Positions 55,745 to 64,000 of a DNA stretch of 64,000 bases are shown here, piece after piece (positions within the stretch are counted from its first letter, which is position 1; each line of letters begins with the position of its first letter). This DNA is from an uncultured Bacteroidales bacterium (GTDB lineage: Bacteria > Bacteroidota > Bacteroidia > Bacteroidales > ML635J-15). The translations under genes were made by a program, and so were the position numbers. The DNA lies in NCBI GenBank assembly GCA_937899245.1, contig CALDKB010000056.1, forward strand, positions 1 through 64,000, given 5' to 3'. Under the pieces are notes generated by a model. It made no database searches. It had not been told where the DNA came from and saw only the letters and a program-made list of their open reading frames with translations.

Positions 55745-56137
55745 TTACTTTAAGATTTTCATCTTACCGAAAATTGGTAAAGGCTTAGTGTTGCCCTGAG
55801 CTGCATTTACGATACCGATTATTGCAAATACAAGGAAAGCAATGCATACAAGCCAATTGATGATGCCCCACAAAGTCATGAGACCAAAAGACCAAGAATG
55901 AATTAAAATTAAGGTAATGATGTAATTAATAATCATCCATGCTACTTCGCAAATACAAAGAGCAAGGCCCTGGTTTGCGTGGAAACGTGCAAATTTAGAT
56001 TCCTTAGCTGCAAAGATTGGAATTAAAACAAGAATGCCCAAGTATGCAAGGATTGCCATTGCCTTGTTGTTCTGCTTGTCTTCCTGTGTGAATTCTTCAG
56101 TGTTTTCAACTGGTTTGTTTTCTAGTTCTTCTGCCAT
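55745..56137 (-). CDS. Small membrane protein (DUF4870-like)
   Basis: A 130-residue protein with an acidic N terminus (residues 1-25), then hydrophobic segments at about 28-43, 60-82 and 90-114. The conserved FARFHANQGLALCI and IIGIVNAAQGNTKPLPIFG match DUF4870-type proteins. Function is unknown. A terminator follows. Confidence 0.78.
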   Translation of the reverse strand: MAEELENKPVENTEEFTQEDKQNNKAMAILAYLGILVLIPIFAAKESKFARFHANQGLALCICEVAWMIINYIITLILIHSWSFGLMTLWGIINWLVCIAFLVFAIIGIVNAAQGNTKPLPIFGKMKILK

Positions 56138-56221
56138 AATGTAATCTCCTATTAGTTATTAATTAATAATTGTTTGCAAAGTAAAATACTTTTTTTCAAT
56201 CCGTATTATTTTTTGTGCAAA

Positions 56222-56869
56222 TTATTCAATTGAATAAAGTTCACGGTTTAGTGTCATTTTGCCTTTCTTGTTGTATGACTCGTATTTAACTGCGCCTACG
56301 CCAAGTTTCCACCATTGCTTCGATGTCATATTAACCTTTACGAACATTATCTGTGCTTCGTCGTTTGATTCGATTGCAACACAGTCGAATGTGCCAGCAT
56401 CGGTTGTAATGCTTTGGTTTGTCGTAAGGTTAATGTTTGTGGTGCTGATTCTAATTCCTGGGCCTGTAATGTTGCAGTCATCGAGTTTTTCGCTACCCTT
56501 GGGGAATTCCGGTAGAATAACGGTGTGTCCCTTGATGGAATCGATATTTACCATTGATGAAAGGGATCCTAGTGCGTAGCGAACATCGGTGTGGAAATAG
56601 CCGTCGGCGCTCCATACTTTTCCTTTGTATCTTTCGCCAGTCTCGTTGAACTTGTCGTTCATCCAAACAACATCGAAATAAATGGATGTCTTGCCGCCTT
56701 CTTTCTGTACGTCGGTAATCTCGTAACGGAATGCCTGTAGAATCTTACCCTTTTCGTTCTTGTCAACGTAGGTGATCTTTGTTCCAATCTTTTCTGGCAT
56801 ATAGGTTTGAGCATTTGCAAAAGCAAATACGCTTAATACCAATACTGCTAATAAAAATAACTTTCTCAT
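56222..56869 (-). CDS. Exported beta-sheet protein, DUF3108/TapB-like
   Basis: A 215-residue protein with a signal peptide (MRKLFLLAVLVLSVFAFANA). The beta-rich body includes GTKITYVDKNEKGKILQAF, TTDAGTFDCVAIESND and WWKLGVGAVKYESYNKKGK, a pattern seen in DUF3108 and TapB-like proteins. The OmpA gene ends 7 bases upstream, so the two are probably co-transcribed. A structural or lipid-related envelope role is a guess. Confidence 0.68.
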   Translation of the reverse strand: MRKLFLLAVLVLSVFAFANAQTYMPEKIGTKITYVDKNEKGKILQAFRYEITDVQKEGGKTSIYFDVVWMNDKFNETGERYKGKVWSADGYFHTDVRYALGSLSSMVNIDSIKGHTVILPEFPKGSEKLDDCNITGPGIRISTTNINLTTNQSITTDAGTFDCVAIESNDEAQIMFVKVNMTSKQWWKLGVGAVKYESYNKKGKMTLNRELYSIE

Positions 56870-56876
56870 ATCTTAC

Positions 56877-58448
56877 TTATTTTTTTATGAATTCAACTCT
56901 TCTGTTCTTTGCCTTGCCTTCGTCGGTGCTGTTGTCGGCGATAGGAGATGTCTGGCCTTTTCCAACAGAAGTAAGTCTGTCGGCGCTGATTCCCATTTCT
57001 ACCAACTTGTCGACGATTGCTTTTGCGCGGGCTTCGCTCAATGTCTGGTTGCTTGCTACGTTGCCAGTGTTGTCGGTGTGGCCTTGAACTTCGAATTTAA
57101 GACTTGGGTCTTCTTTCATTAAATTGGCAATACGGTTGATTTCGCCCATGGATTCTGGTTTTATTGTGGCTTTGCCTACGTCGAAAGTTATACCGTAAGT
57201 AACGATTTTACCTTCGCTTGCCATTCTATCGTATAGAGGAACTGCTCCTTTTGCAATACGGACATTTTTAATAAAGAATAAACGTTGATTTTCATTATTG
57301 CCACGGATTTTAAACCATTTTGGCGCTTTTGCATTAGGAATATTTGCAACGCGTTGGTTGTCGAAATATACTTTATATGCACGCTTATTGAATGAAATTG
57401 CAATGTGGTGCCATGCTTCAAATTCTACACTGCGTAGATTGTATGTGCCAGATCTTCCTTCATTGGTGTTTGGTACCCACCAATCATAATTAAAATCCTT
57501 GTCGTCAACTTTCTTGTCAATGCTTGCATCAGATTGCATTTCAAAATGTAATGTCAAACAACGATTATCCCAGTTGAAACTTTTAGAAATTTTATCTTCA
57601 TCAATCAAGTCAATATAGAAATGTCCCCAACCGTGAAGATCTTCGCCCATTTCCTGTTCCCATATTTTTTCATGGCGGAAATATACATCAAATTCGATAG
57701 TAAAAACGTCTGTCAAGTATGTTTTACCATCTTTATAAAGAGGAGTAATATCAGCTCCTTGAAGATTGATACATTTAACTCCGTTTATTTGAACAATTTC
57801 TGCAGCGCCACCAAATGCGTCCCACATTTGTGGAAATTCGCCAAGAGGCTCGTTTGCATTGTTGTCTTCAAAAATTATTTCATCACCAGCAACGAAATCG
57901 TAATTGTTCCAAGCCATAGTGTTGGAAGCGATCTTTTGTGCGCCTCTTTTTGCACCGCATTCGTCACAGAAATTACCAGTGTTGCCACTATATCCGCATT
58001 TTTCGCAAGTCCAAGTTGCCGGTCCTGCCGATTCTTCCGGTTTCTTTGCTCCGCAGTCGTTGCAGAATTTGCCGGTATTACCTTCGTGACCGCATGCGGG
58101 ACAAGTCCAACCTGTACTAGCTGCCGACTGATTTTTTGCTGATTCGGCCGATGCAGAAGGTTTTTTAGCAGCACATTCCTTGCAGAAATTACCAGTGTTG
58201 CCAGTAGCTCCACAATTAGGGCATGTCCAGCCTACAGTGCTGTTGCTTTCGTTGTTTCCCTTTTTGTCGGGGTTGTTTTCTATATCTTTTCTAATGGCCT
58301 TTTCTGCGTTATCGATGCCCTTATCTATGGCCTCGTCGATTTTTTCCTCAACTTTCTGATTGATTTTGTTCTTGATGAAATTGCCGATCTGTGCATTGGA
58401 TGCAATAGCAAATGTTAGAGCCAGCACAAGTAATACAAATTTTCTCAT
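56877..58448 (-). CDS. OmpA-family protein with three zinc ribbons and a LamG-like domain
   Basis: A 523-residue exported protein. A signal peptide (MRKFVLLVLALTFAIASNA) is followed by a charged helical stretch, then three similar double-CxxC zinc ribbons: CPNCG...FCKEC (from Cys76), CPACG...FCNDC and CEKCG...FCDEC, to about residue 170. A LamG/concanavalin-like beta domain (about 190-400) follows, then the peptidoglycan-binding OmpA domain (about 405-523; FEVQGHTDNTGNVASNQTLS and NRRVEF). Zinc ribbons are usually cytoplasmic, so their presence in an exported OmpA protein is unusual. Promoter TATATTTG at 58480-58473. Confidence 0.88.
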   Translation of the reverse strand: MRKFVLLVLALTFAIASNAQIGNFIKNKINQKVEEKIDEAIDKGIDNAEKAIRKDIENNPDKKGNNESNSTVGWTCPNCGATGNTGNFCKECAAKKPSASAESAKNQSAASTGWTCPACGHEGNTGKFCNDCGAKKPEESAGPATWTCEKCGYSGNTGNFCDECGAKRGAQKIASNTMAWNNYDFVAGDEIIFEDNNANEPLGEFPQMWDAFGGAAEIVQINGVKCINLQGADITPLYKDGKTYLTDVFTIEFDVYFRHEKIWEQEMGEDLHGWGHFYIDLIDEDKISKSFNWDNRCLTLHFEMQSDASIDKKVDDKDFNYDWWVPNTNEGRSGTYNLRSVEFEAWHHIAISFNKRAYKVYFDNQRVANIPNAKAPKWFKIRGNNENQRLFFIKNVRIAKGAVPLYDRMASEGKIVTYGITFDVGKATIKPESMGEINRIANLMKEDPSLKFEVQGHTDNTGNVASNQTLSEARAKAIVDKLVEMGISADRLTSVGKGQTSPIADNSTDEGKAKNRRVEFIKK

Positions 58449-58472
58449 ATGATATCATTTTAAAATATGTCG

Positions 58473-58480
58473 CAAATATA
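58473..58480 (-). promoter_or_regulatory. Promoter -7 box (TATATTTG) of the OmpA/zinc-ribbon gene
   Basis: Minus-strand TATATTTG, 24 bases before the ATG. Confidence 0.55.
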
Positions 58481-58528
58481 TATTATTTTGCCTAGTTATA
58501 GTAATGTGTGCTAAAAAAATAGTTTTTG

Positions 58529-59134
58529 TCAATTAAATTTTCCGTATACGACCGTATTGTCTTCTATTTCGATTGCCGTTAGCGAGTATTCCTGATGTTT
58601 TGTCCCGTTGCAGAGCTGGCAACGGATGCTTTGTGGCAAAAAAGAAGTTATTCTTATCATTTCCTTGAAATTAATATTCTCGTTATCAGCCAATTTGAAA
58701 ACGCATTCCTTGCAGTTCCAAAGGATTGTGAGTTTTAGAATATCGTTGTCGGCGAGTAGCAATTCATTGTCGGAAAAAACACGCTGAGCAACTCGTTGTA
58801 TTCGAGGCGAGACTGTTTCGATGTCGATGCCTACAGGAAAATTTCTGTTCCAGATGATTGCTGCCATGTTTGACGAATGGCTTATTGAAATGTACCCCTC
58901 GTCGACAAAAGGTTTACGGTCGTTGTAGTGTATGGCTTGGTTTATACCTGTTGTTTTGATCAGGGCTCTTACGGAAAGTATTTCTATGCGTCGTTTCGGT
59001 GCGCTGCATCTGCCGAGCAGAATCTTGTCTTCGTCGGTTAAGTCGCATAATGATAGGAGTTGTTCTTCTGTTTCCTCCATTTTCCAGAAGCCAATAACAG
59101 AATTGTCGGGTAATATTTGGCGAGAAAGTAGCAA
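58529..59134 (-). CDS. 4'-phosphopantetheinyl transferase
   Basis: Transfers phosphopantetheine to carrier proteins. The start is TTG at 59134: a stop lies just upstream, and the N terminus LLLSRQILPDNSVIGFWKMEE fits family members. It has 201 residues. The catalytic motifs are VGIDIETVSP and WNCKECVFKL (WxxKE). It sits beside gldD and gldE, a common Bacteroidota arrangement. Confidence 0.88.
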   Translation of the reverse strand: MLLSRQILPDNSVIGFWKMEETEEQLLSLCDLTDEDKILLGRCSAPKRRIEILSVRALIKTTGINQAIHYNDRKPFVDEGYISISHSSNMAAIIWNRNFPVGIDIETVSPRIQRVAQRVFSDNELLLADNDILKLTILWNCKECVFKLADNENINFKEMIRITSFLPQSIRCQLCNGTKHQEYSLTAIEIEDNTVVYGKFN

Positions 59135-59162
59135 TGTGAACTTTTAAGGAAAAGTAAACTCT

Positions 59163-59747
59163 TTATTTCCACTCGAAACTTTCCATGAAATGCTCTATGT
59201 CGTCGCGGATGAAATCAACAACTGGAGCAAGAGAATCCTTGTTTGGGTGGGTTTCGAAGTATAACGAACCTCGCATAAAGTGGTTGGTGCTGTCGGTAAG
59301 GTAAAACTGCAGTTGCGAAGCGACATTACCTTTTATGTTGTATAGGCATCCGAATACGCGGGCAGAATCTTTCTCAAAAATATTTTCCTCTATGGCATCG
59401 GCCTTAACGGTGTGCTTGTATGCAAAGTTGTGTGCATCGTTTAGCAATGTGTCGATGTCGCTGCTGTTCTTGTCGTTAATAACAGGGCGATAAGTCATGT
59501 ATACGGTTGCCTTGTAGTCGGGGAAGTATATGTCGAACCAGCAGTCGTCGCCTTCCTTTATCAGGAACGAATAGGTAGGAATTTCGAACTTGAACGGGCA
59601 TTCCGCGTCATATTTCTTATAGGTTTTCTCGGGGAAGTCGATTCTGAAATAGCCCTTCGGACGAGGAGTGTAGTTGTTGTCATTGCAGGCGCACAGTGCG
59701 ATTGCCGCAATTACGAACAAAGCTATTATATTTCTGACTGTTGACAT
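59163..59747 (-). CDS. gldD: Gliding motility lipoprotein GldD
   Basis: A 194-residue lipoprotein (lipobox LCAC, Cys20). The conserved PRPKGYFRIDFPEKTYKKYD and CWFDIYFPDYKATVYMTY match GldD, which is needed for gliding and type IX secretion with GldE. It is 4 bases after gldE, so coupled expression is likely. Confidence 0.94.
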   Translation of the reverse strand: MSTVRNIIALFVIAAIALCACNDNNYTPRPKGYFRIDFPEKTYKKYDAECPFKFEIPTYSFLIKEGDDCWFDIYFPDYKATVYMTYRPVINDKNSSDIDTLLNDAHNFAYKHTVKADAIEENIFEKDSARVFGCLYNIKGNVASQLQFYLTDSTNHFMRGSLYFETHPNKDSLAPVVDFIRDDIEHFMESFEWK

Positions 59748-59751
59748 AATG

Positions 59752-61065
59752 TTATTCGTTTTTCTCGAGTATATTTTCGGGAAGTTTCACTTTTATTTTC
59801 TTGATTCTCCTTTCGTTAGAAGCTGTAACGGTAAAATTGAACCCGCTTATGCATATAGTCTTGTCCTTTTGCGGTATTTCCTGATTGACTTCGAGGAGCA
59901 TTCCTGCCAGGGTTTCGGCCTCGCCCTTGATTTCGTGGAATATTTCGTAGTCGACATCAACAATCTTGCAGAAGTCAACAATGCTTGTTTTGGCGTTGAA
60001 TTCGTAGTTTCGTTCGTCAATTTTCTTGAAGGTGTCCTCGTCGGTGTCGAATTCGTCGTGTATTTCACCAACAAATTCCTCGAGTATATCTTCCAGCGTT
60101 ACGATGCCGCTTACACCGCCGTATTCGTCGACAACAATTGCAATGTGCATTTTTTTTGACTGGAATGCCGACAGAAGGTCATTTATTTTCTTGGTCTCGG
60201 GCACTATGAATTGCGGGCGAATTAGTTTGTGCCAGTCGAAGTCGTGCTCGTTAATATGGGCAAGAACGTCCTTGATATACAGTATTCCCTTTATATTGTC
60301 GAGATTGTCCTCGTAGATAGGGATTCTGGAGAATCCAGATTCTACAATATCGCCGATAACCTTCGAGAACTTGGCTTCGTATTCTATGGCGAAGACGTCA
60401 ATGCGTGAAGTCATTATTTCGCGTGCATCAAGGTTTGATGAATTGACGATGTCCTCAAGCATTTCGCGGTCGTCCTTCAGGTCGTCGGAAGCGAGTTCGA
60501 TTGCTTGCGAGAGGTCCTCGATGCTGATGTCGGAGGAATGCTTTTTTTGCAGTCGTTTCTTTATGGCGCTAGTCGATGATGTCAAAATTATAGTGAAAGG
60601 ATAGCAGATTTTTTCGAGGACAAGAATTGGGTATGCCATCATTTTCGATACGTTCAACGGGTATTTAGATGCCAGTATTTTAGGTATCATTTCACCAAAA
60701 AGCAATATGATGAATGTGATTCCGACGGTTTGTACAAGAATTACAATGATAGGATTTTCTATCGACGGTAAAATTCTGTCGGAAATAAAGGCCGAGATTA
60801 TTACGATGGCAATATTTACAAAGTTGTTGACTACAAGGATTGTGGCGAGCAGTTTTTCTGGGTTTGAAAGCAGTTTGACAATAAGTTTGTTTTTTGCAAG
60901 CTTGGATTTCTTGATGTTATCCCTGTCGTTAGCCGACAATCCGAAGAAACCAGTTTCGCTAGCGGATATAAGTCCGGAACAAAAGAGCAGTACAACTGCG
61001 GCAACGATACCGACAATTATGCCGGTGTTGTTGCTAGCTATTTGATTATAAGGGTCGGGGTCCAA
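59752..61065 (-). CDS. gldE: Gliding motility protein GldE (CNNM/CBS domain protein)
   Basis: A 437-residue membrane protein. The start is TTG at 61065; a stop lies two codons upstream, and DPDPYNQ at the N terminus is family-like. It has an N-terminal CNNM/DUF21 domain (about 15-190) with several membrane helices, two CBS domains (about 215-335) and a C-terminal CorC_HlyC domain. GldE works with GldD; related proteins export magnesium or cobalt ions. Confidence 0.93.
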   Translation of the reverse strand: MDPDPYNQIASNNTGIIVGIVAAVVLLFCSGLISASETGFFGLSANDRDNIKKSKLAKNKLIVKLLSNPEKLLATILVVNNFVNIAIVIISAFISDRILPSIENPIIVILVQTVGITFIILLFGEMIPKILASKYPLNVSKMMAYPILVLEKICYPFTIILTSSTSAIKKRLQKKHSSDISIEDLSQAIELASDDLKDDREMLEDIVNSSNLDAREIMTSRIDVFAIEYEAKFSKVIGDIVESGFSRIPIYEDNLDNIKGILYIKDVLAHINEHDFDWHKLIRPQFIVPETKKINDLLSAFQSKKMHIAIVVDEYGGVSGIVTLEDILEEFVGEIHDEFDTDEDTFKKIDERNYEFNAKTSIVDFCKIVDVDYEIFHEIKGEAETLAGMLLEVNQEIPQKDKTICISGFNFTVTASNERRIKKIKVKLPENILEKNE

Positions 61066-61081
61066 TGTTTATGGTTTTAAA

Positions 61082-61537
61082 TTAGAAAGGCAAATCGTCG
61101 TCTGCAGGAGCTGGTGTAAAAGAGTCTTGCTGTGTTGTAGGTTGCTGTGGCTGTTGTGCTTTGACCTGCTGGGCGGGTTGGATTGCCGAGGCCTGACCGT
61201 CGCGTGCAGATTTAGGTTCGAGCATTCTGATTACATCGGCAAGAATTTCTGTTGTGTAATGCGTCTGGTTGTCCTGTCCCTGCCAGCTGCGCGTCTGAAG
61301 ACGTCCTTCAACGTAAACAAGCATTCCCTTGTCGATATAAGATTCGCAATTTTTTGCGAGCTGGCGCCAAGCTACGATATTGTGCCATTCGGTGATTTCG
61401 CGGCGTTCGCCATCCTTTGTCCTGTAAGTTTCCGTTGTAGCCATTCGGAACGAAGCGCTAGGAGTGTCCTCCTTTACATATCTGACTTCGGGTTTTGCAC
61501 CAACCCTGCCAATAAGCATTACTTTATTCAAAAACAT
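61082..61537 (-). CDS. ssb: Single-stranded DNA-binding protein
   Basis: A 151-residue protein with an OB fold (about 1-108; LNKVMLIGRVGAKPEVRYV and WHNIVAWRQLAKNCESYI), a Gln/Pro-rich linker and the acidic tail DDDLPF that recruits partner enzymes. It heads the ssb-gldE-gldD-PPTase run. A promoter box TATTTTTG lies at 61562-61555. Confidence 0.96.
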   Translation of the reverse strand: MFLNKVMLIGRVGAKPEVRYVKEDTPSASFRMATTETYRTKDGERREITEWHNIVAWRQLAKNCESYIDKGMLVYVEGRLQTRSWQGQDNQTHYTTEILADVIRMLEPKSARDGQASAIQPAQQVKAQQPQQPTTQQDSFTPAPADDDLPF

Positions 61538-62057
61538 ATGAAATTATTTTTTTGCAAAAATACACAATATTTTCAAATGTTTTTTTGCTTCGTCAAAGGT
61601 TTTGCTAACAAATTTCAAAATACCATTTGCGTGAAAACAATGAAGTTTGTGTATACTCATCTGAAGAGATTGACTTAATATTAAAAAATAAGATTGAACA
61701 AGCTATAGTTATGTCAAAACGAACGCTAATTTAAGATTTACATAGTTGCACACAAGCACCATCCCCTTATCCCGCATATCGTCCATTGCCCTTACTGCCT
61801 ATAGTCTCGTTTCGTCCATTACTCTCATCTTCCGCTAATCTTCATAAACCACACTTTAATCCTCAATTTAATCGCGTTAATGGATATATTACACATTAAT
61901 AAAAAAATAAAAATATCGTTTTTGTGATATTTTATTAAGTTTTAATACATTGTATTAACCATTTAGTCTAATATCTTGTTTTAATCATTTTAACATTCAA
62001 TACAAATTATATCTTTGTGACAATGATTAATAATCATTAACACTAAAATTTATTTTC
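61538..62057. other. Divergent intergenic region with ssb promoter and the dyad-rich promoter of the large secreted gene
   Basis: About 520 bases without a supported gene. Minus-strand TATTTTTG at 61562-61555 fits the ssb promoter. The stretch 61740-61870 is very poor in G on the plus strand. A 7-bp dyad TTAATAC/GTATTAA sits at 61942-61958, the promoter box TATCTTTG at 62010-62017, and a second dyad AATGATTA/TAATCATT at 62022-62038. No tRNA or small gene is credible. Confidence 0.5.
62010..62038 (+). promoter_or_regulatory. Promoter with an overlapping Fur-box-like dyad upstream of the large secreted gene
   Basis: TATCTTTG at 62010-62017 is a good -7 box. An inverted repeat AATGATTA-A-TAATCATT (62022-62038) lies at the expected transcription start and resembles a 7-1-7 Fur-type operator. 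The repressor is unknown. Confidence 0.5.
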
Positions 62058-64000
62058 ATGAAAAAATTTATTATTTTGTTCATGCAATGGTTAATCCCCT
62101 GTCTGCTGGTCGCACAGAGCGGCGATTTCTGCAATTTTTACATAAGGAGCGGTTTTGACTCCGAATGTGTTATCACTAGTTACAAGCCAAACACAAGTCC
62201 TCATCCGAACTATGAAGAGCACGAATGCCTTGTTGCCTGTCGAGGGTCACAAGTCATCTACAGCATAGTCGGACTGCCGTCGGGCGCAAGCTACGACTGG
62301 GCAGTCTCGGGTGCTGATTCCTACACCACAAACACCAGCGACAACACCATCACGGTCAACTGGTCGGAAACTGCCGGAATAGGAACACTTATCCTTTCTG
62401 TTTACGGACAGGACGATGAGTTCTGCGAAAAGCAGCTCTGTGTTGACCTTGTTGAGAGACCGGTCGCTGGAATACTCTCAAATCCAGTCGAAATAGGCTA
62501 CACCCCATCGGGAGCTAGGTACATCGATGTATGCGACGGTCAGGAAATCCAGTTCTACGACAACTCCACCTCCGTGCCGGAATCACCAGTTGTAGGGTAC
62601 TATTGGGACGATGGCATCCGGACAGCCTCAACCCAGAACTTTACATTCACGGCCGACTACGGCACATACGGAAGCTATGTGTGTATAACGCATATGGTAG
62701 TGAACGAATGCGGTTGCGAAGACGTAGAAAAGTACATAGTAAACATTTCCAAGTATCCGCAACTGAAAGTCGATTGCTTTGGCACGGCCTGCGAGAACAC
62801 TTCTGCAACTTACCACGCTACCAGTTCCTGCTCCGACTATATGTGGTATGTCGATGGCGGGCACATACAGGACGGACAAGGTACAGGTTCGCTCACCGTT
62901 ATGTGGGACAACATTGTAAACGGCTACGGTTACATAGCCCTCGACGGTACGGCCTGTGGTCAGGAAGTATGCCCATATCTTACCTACCTGCCGATTCCTG
63001 TAATCTCCGACAACGCCGAAATACAGGGACCCGATATTGTTTGCGTAGGCGACATCGTGACTTTTGAACTTCCGCAGTGGGCTTCTACCGAATACAACTG
63101 GAGTGTAAATCCATCTGGTTCAAATTATGTCCGCGACAGATATTCTGGACATCCTCACAAATATTTGCTTGAGTTCCGTACTCCTGGCACCTATACCATA
63201 AGCTGTAACTACAACTGTACATTCCTCGAGTGTGGAGGGGTGGCGCAGACCAAAACAGTGACGGTTACAAAACCTTTCGGTATCATTTCCGACCGCGAGG
63301 CATGTGCCGGCGAATCCGTTACATTCGAAACGGACTACCCGACAGAAGTGTTCGACTGGACCATCTACCACAATGGCACTTCGATTTACACGCAGACAGC
63401 AAGCACCATCAGCTATACCTTCAACACCGCTGGCGGATATACCATCGAGGCTTCAAGCCCCAACTTCTGCAACACCGCCTACGCGTCCATAAACATTAAC
63501 GCTCTGCCGCCGACACCACTGCCCGATGTGTCGGGATGGGCAAATCGAGTATGCATAGGCAACGGCTATACATATAGTGCAGAACCCGATGCTCCAGAAT
63601 ACTACTTGCACTGGAGTGCTACCTGTGGTCAGCCTTCACAGTTTGACGGAAATGACTACAATGTAACAATTCAAAGTCCGTTATGCAACATAGAACTATA
63701 TTATATCGATAGGAACACTAATTGTATGTCACACTATCCTTATGAATACCAGCTTGCTCAGTTTGTTCCGCAGACTATAACATGGCCAACATACAACGAA
63801 TGTGCAAACGAAGAATTTACCATGTCGGTTACTCCCGAGAATGGCGTATTGCTCGAATGGGATATGATAGCAACCAATATGGCAAGCATAGTTAGCGACA
63901 GGTTTGCAAGTACGGTAACAATACAGACAAATGGGACTTCAGGCACATTCTACATGTTGTTGAAACGCATATATTGCAATACATATACCTATGATACAAT
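62058..64000 (+). CDS. Large Cys-rich secreted protein with PKD/Ig-like segments, C terminus cut by window edge
   Basis: The frame is open for 647 codons from the ATG at 62058 to the window edge. After a signal peptide (MKKFIILFMQWLIPCLLVA) there are repeated Ig/PKD-like segments: VIYSIVGLPSGASYDWAVSG, EIQFYDNSTSVPESPVVGYYW, CVGDIVTFELPQWASTEYNWS, ACAGESVTFETDYPTEVFDW and FTMSVTPENGVLLEWD. Each has the PKD-like alternation of Gly/Asp and aromatic residues, and paired Cys. It resembles large type IX-secreted adhesins, but the C-terminal sorting domain would lie outside the window. Codon third positions are richer in G and C than in neighbouring genes, suggesting a different history. Confidence 0.75.
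   Translation, partial: MKKFIILFMQWLIPCLLVAQSGDFCNFYIRSGFDSECVITSYKPNTSPHPNYEEHECLVACRGSQVIYSIVGLPSGASYDWAVSGADSYTTNTSDNTITVNWSETAGIGTLILSVYGQDDEFCEKQLCVDLVERPVAGILSNPVEIGYTPSGARYIDVCDGQEIQFYDNSTSVPESPVVGYYWDDGIRTASTQNFTFTADYGTYGSYVCITHMVVNECGCEDVEKYIVNISKYPQLKVDCFGTACENTSATYHATSSCSDYMWYVDGGHIQDGQGTGSLTVMWDNIVNGYGYIALDGTACGQEVCPYLTYLPIPVISDNAEIQGPDIVCVGDIVTFELPQWASTEYNWSVNPSGSNYVRDRYSGHPHKYLLEFRTPGTYTISCNYNCTFLECGGVAQTKTVTVTKPFGIISDREACAGESVTFETDYPTEVFDWTIYHNGTSIYTQTASTISYTFNTAGGYTIEASSPNFCNTAYASININALPPTPLPDVSGWANRVCIGNGYTYSAEPDAPEYYLHWSATCGQPSQFDGNDYNVTIQSPLCNIELYYIDRNTNCMSHYPYEYQLAQFVPQTITWPTYNECANEEFTMSVTPENGVLLEWDMIATNMASIVSDRFASTVTIQTNGTSGTFYMLLKRIYCNTYTYDT

Noticed and set aside
61740..61870. 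Small gene in the G-poor stretch before the large secreted gene
   Set aside because: All frames have early stops on both strands and no family resemblance.

Overview
The window is chromosomal DNA from a member of the Bacteroidota, most likely the order Bacteroidales. Evidence for this includes gliding/type IX secretion genes (gldF, gldG, gldD, gldE), a C25 gingipain-like protease ending in a type IX sorting domain, a C10 streptopain-like protease with a BACON domain, DUF5689 lipoproteins beside a TonB-dependent receptor, an IPExxxVDY-family protein, and repeated TAnnTTTG promoter boxes with almost no Shine-Dalgarno sequences. No rRNA, tRNA, CRISPR array, insertion sequence or prophage was found. 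Both ends cut through large genes for secreted proteins.

Layout. 1-1540 (minus) is a truncated C10 protease. 1770-7696 (plus) is gldF-gldG-DUF4340 followed by dnaN and a DnaQ-like exonuclease. 7768-9969 (minus) holds a small membrane protein, a lipoprotein with SH3-like segments and a PflX-like radical SAM enzyme. 10231-15553 (plus) starts with efp and continues with two tandem Wzz-like proteins, an O-antigen ligase/polymerase, a YraN nuclease and a secreted esterase. 15756-17520 (minus) has a lipoprotein gene broken by an in-frame TGA and prfB with its programmed +1 frameshift. 17859-19592 is a carboxyltransferase whose C-terminal biotinyl-like domain lacks the biotin-accepting lysine. 20151-24720 is a TonB receptor/DUF5689/DUF5689 operon. 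24912-31064 is a 2050-residue C25 protease with six Cys-containing repeats, followed by an exported DsrE-like protein.

31670-37363 carries sugar/nucleoside genes (a PfkB kinase, manA, udk), a PolB-type exonuclease, and three genes of lysine fermentation to butyrate (CoA-transferase subunit A, kal, kce) without the rest of the pathway. 37414-43313 (minus) has a TPR-SpoIIE phosphatase, a polysaccharide flippase, an IPExxxVDY protein and an ABC-F ATPase. 43486-45777 is purM and prfA. 45840-49912 (minus) is an exported TPR-CHAT protease-like protein and a nucleoside phosphorylase. 49993-51647 is a universal stress protein and a prohibitin. 51758-61537 (minus) runs through a glycosyltransferase, several exported proteins of unknown function, rlmN, an OmpA protein carrying three zinc ribbons, a phosphopantetheinyl transferase, gldD, gldE and ssb. 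62058 to the end starts a large Cys-rich secreted protein with PKD/Ig-like segments behind a promoter with two dyads.

Together the genes suggest a protein- and amino-acid-using anaerobe that exports proteases and adhesins through type IX secretion. The most unusual points are the lysine-less carboxyltransferase, the OmpA/triple zinc-ribbon protein, the exported CHAT protein, the TonB/DUF5689 operon and the broken lipoprotein gene. I did not find a clear multi-gene defence or mobile system. Several automatic start sites were moved downstream to ATG codons that begin a signal peptide or the conserved family N terminus.
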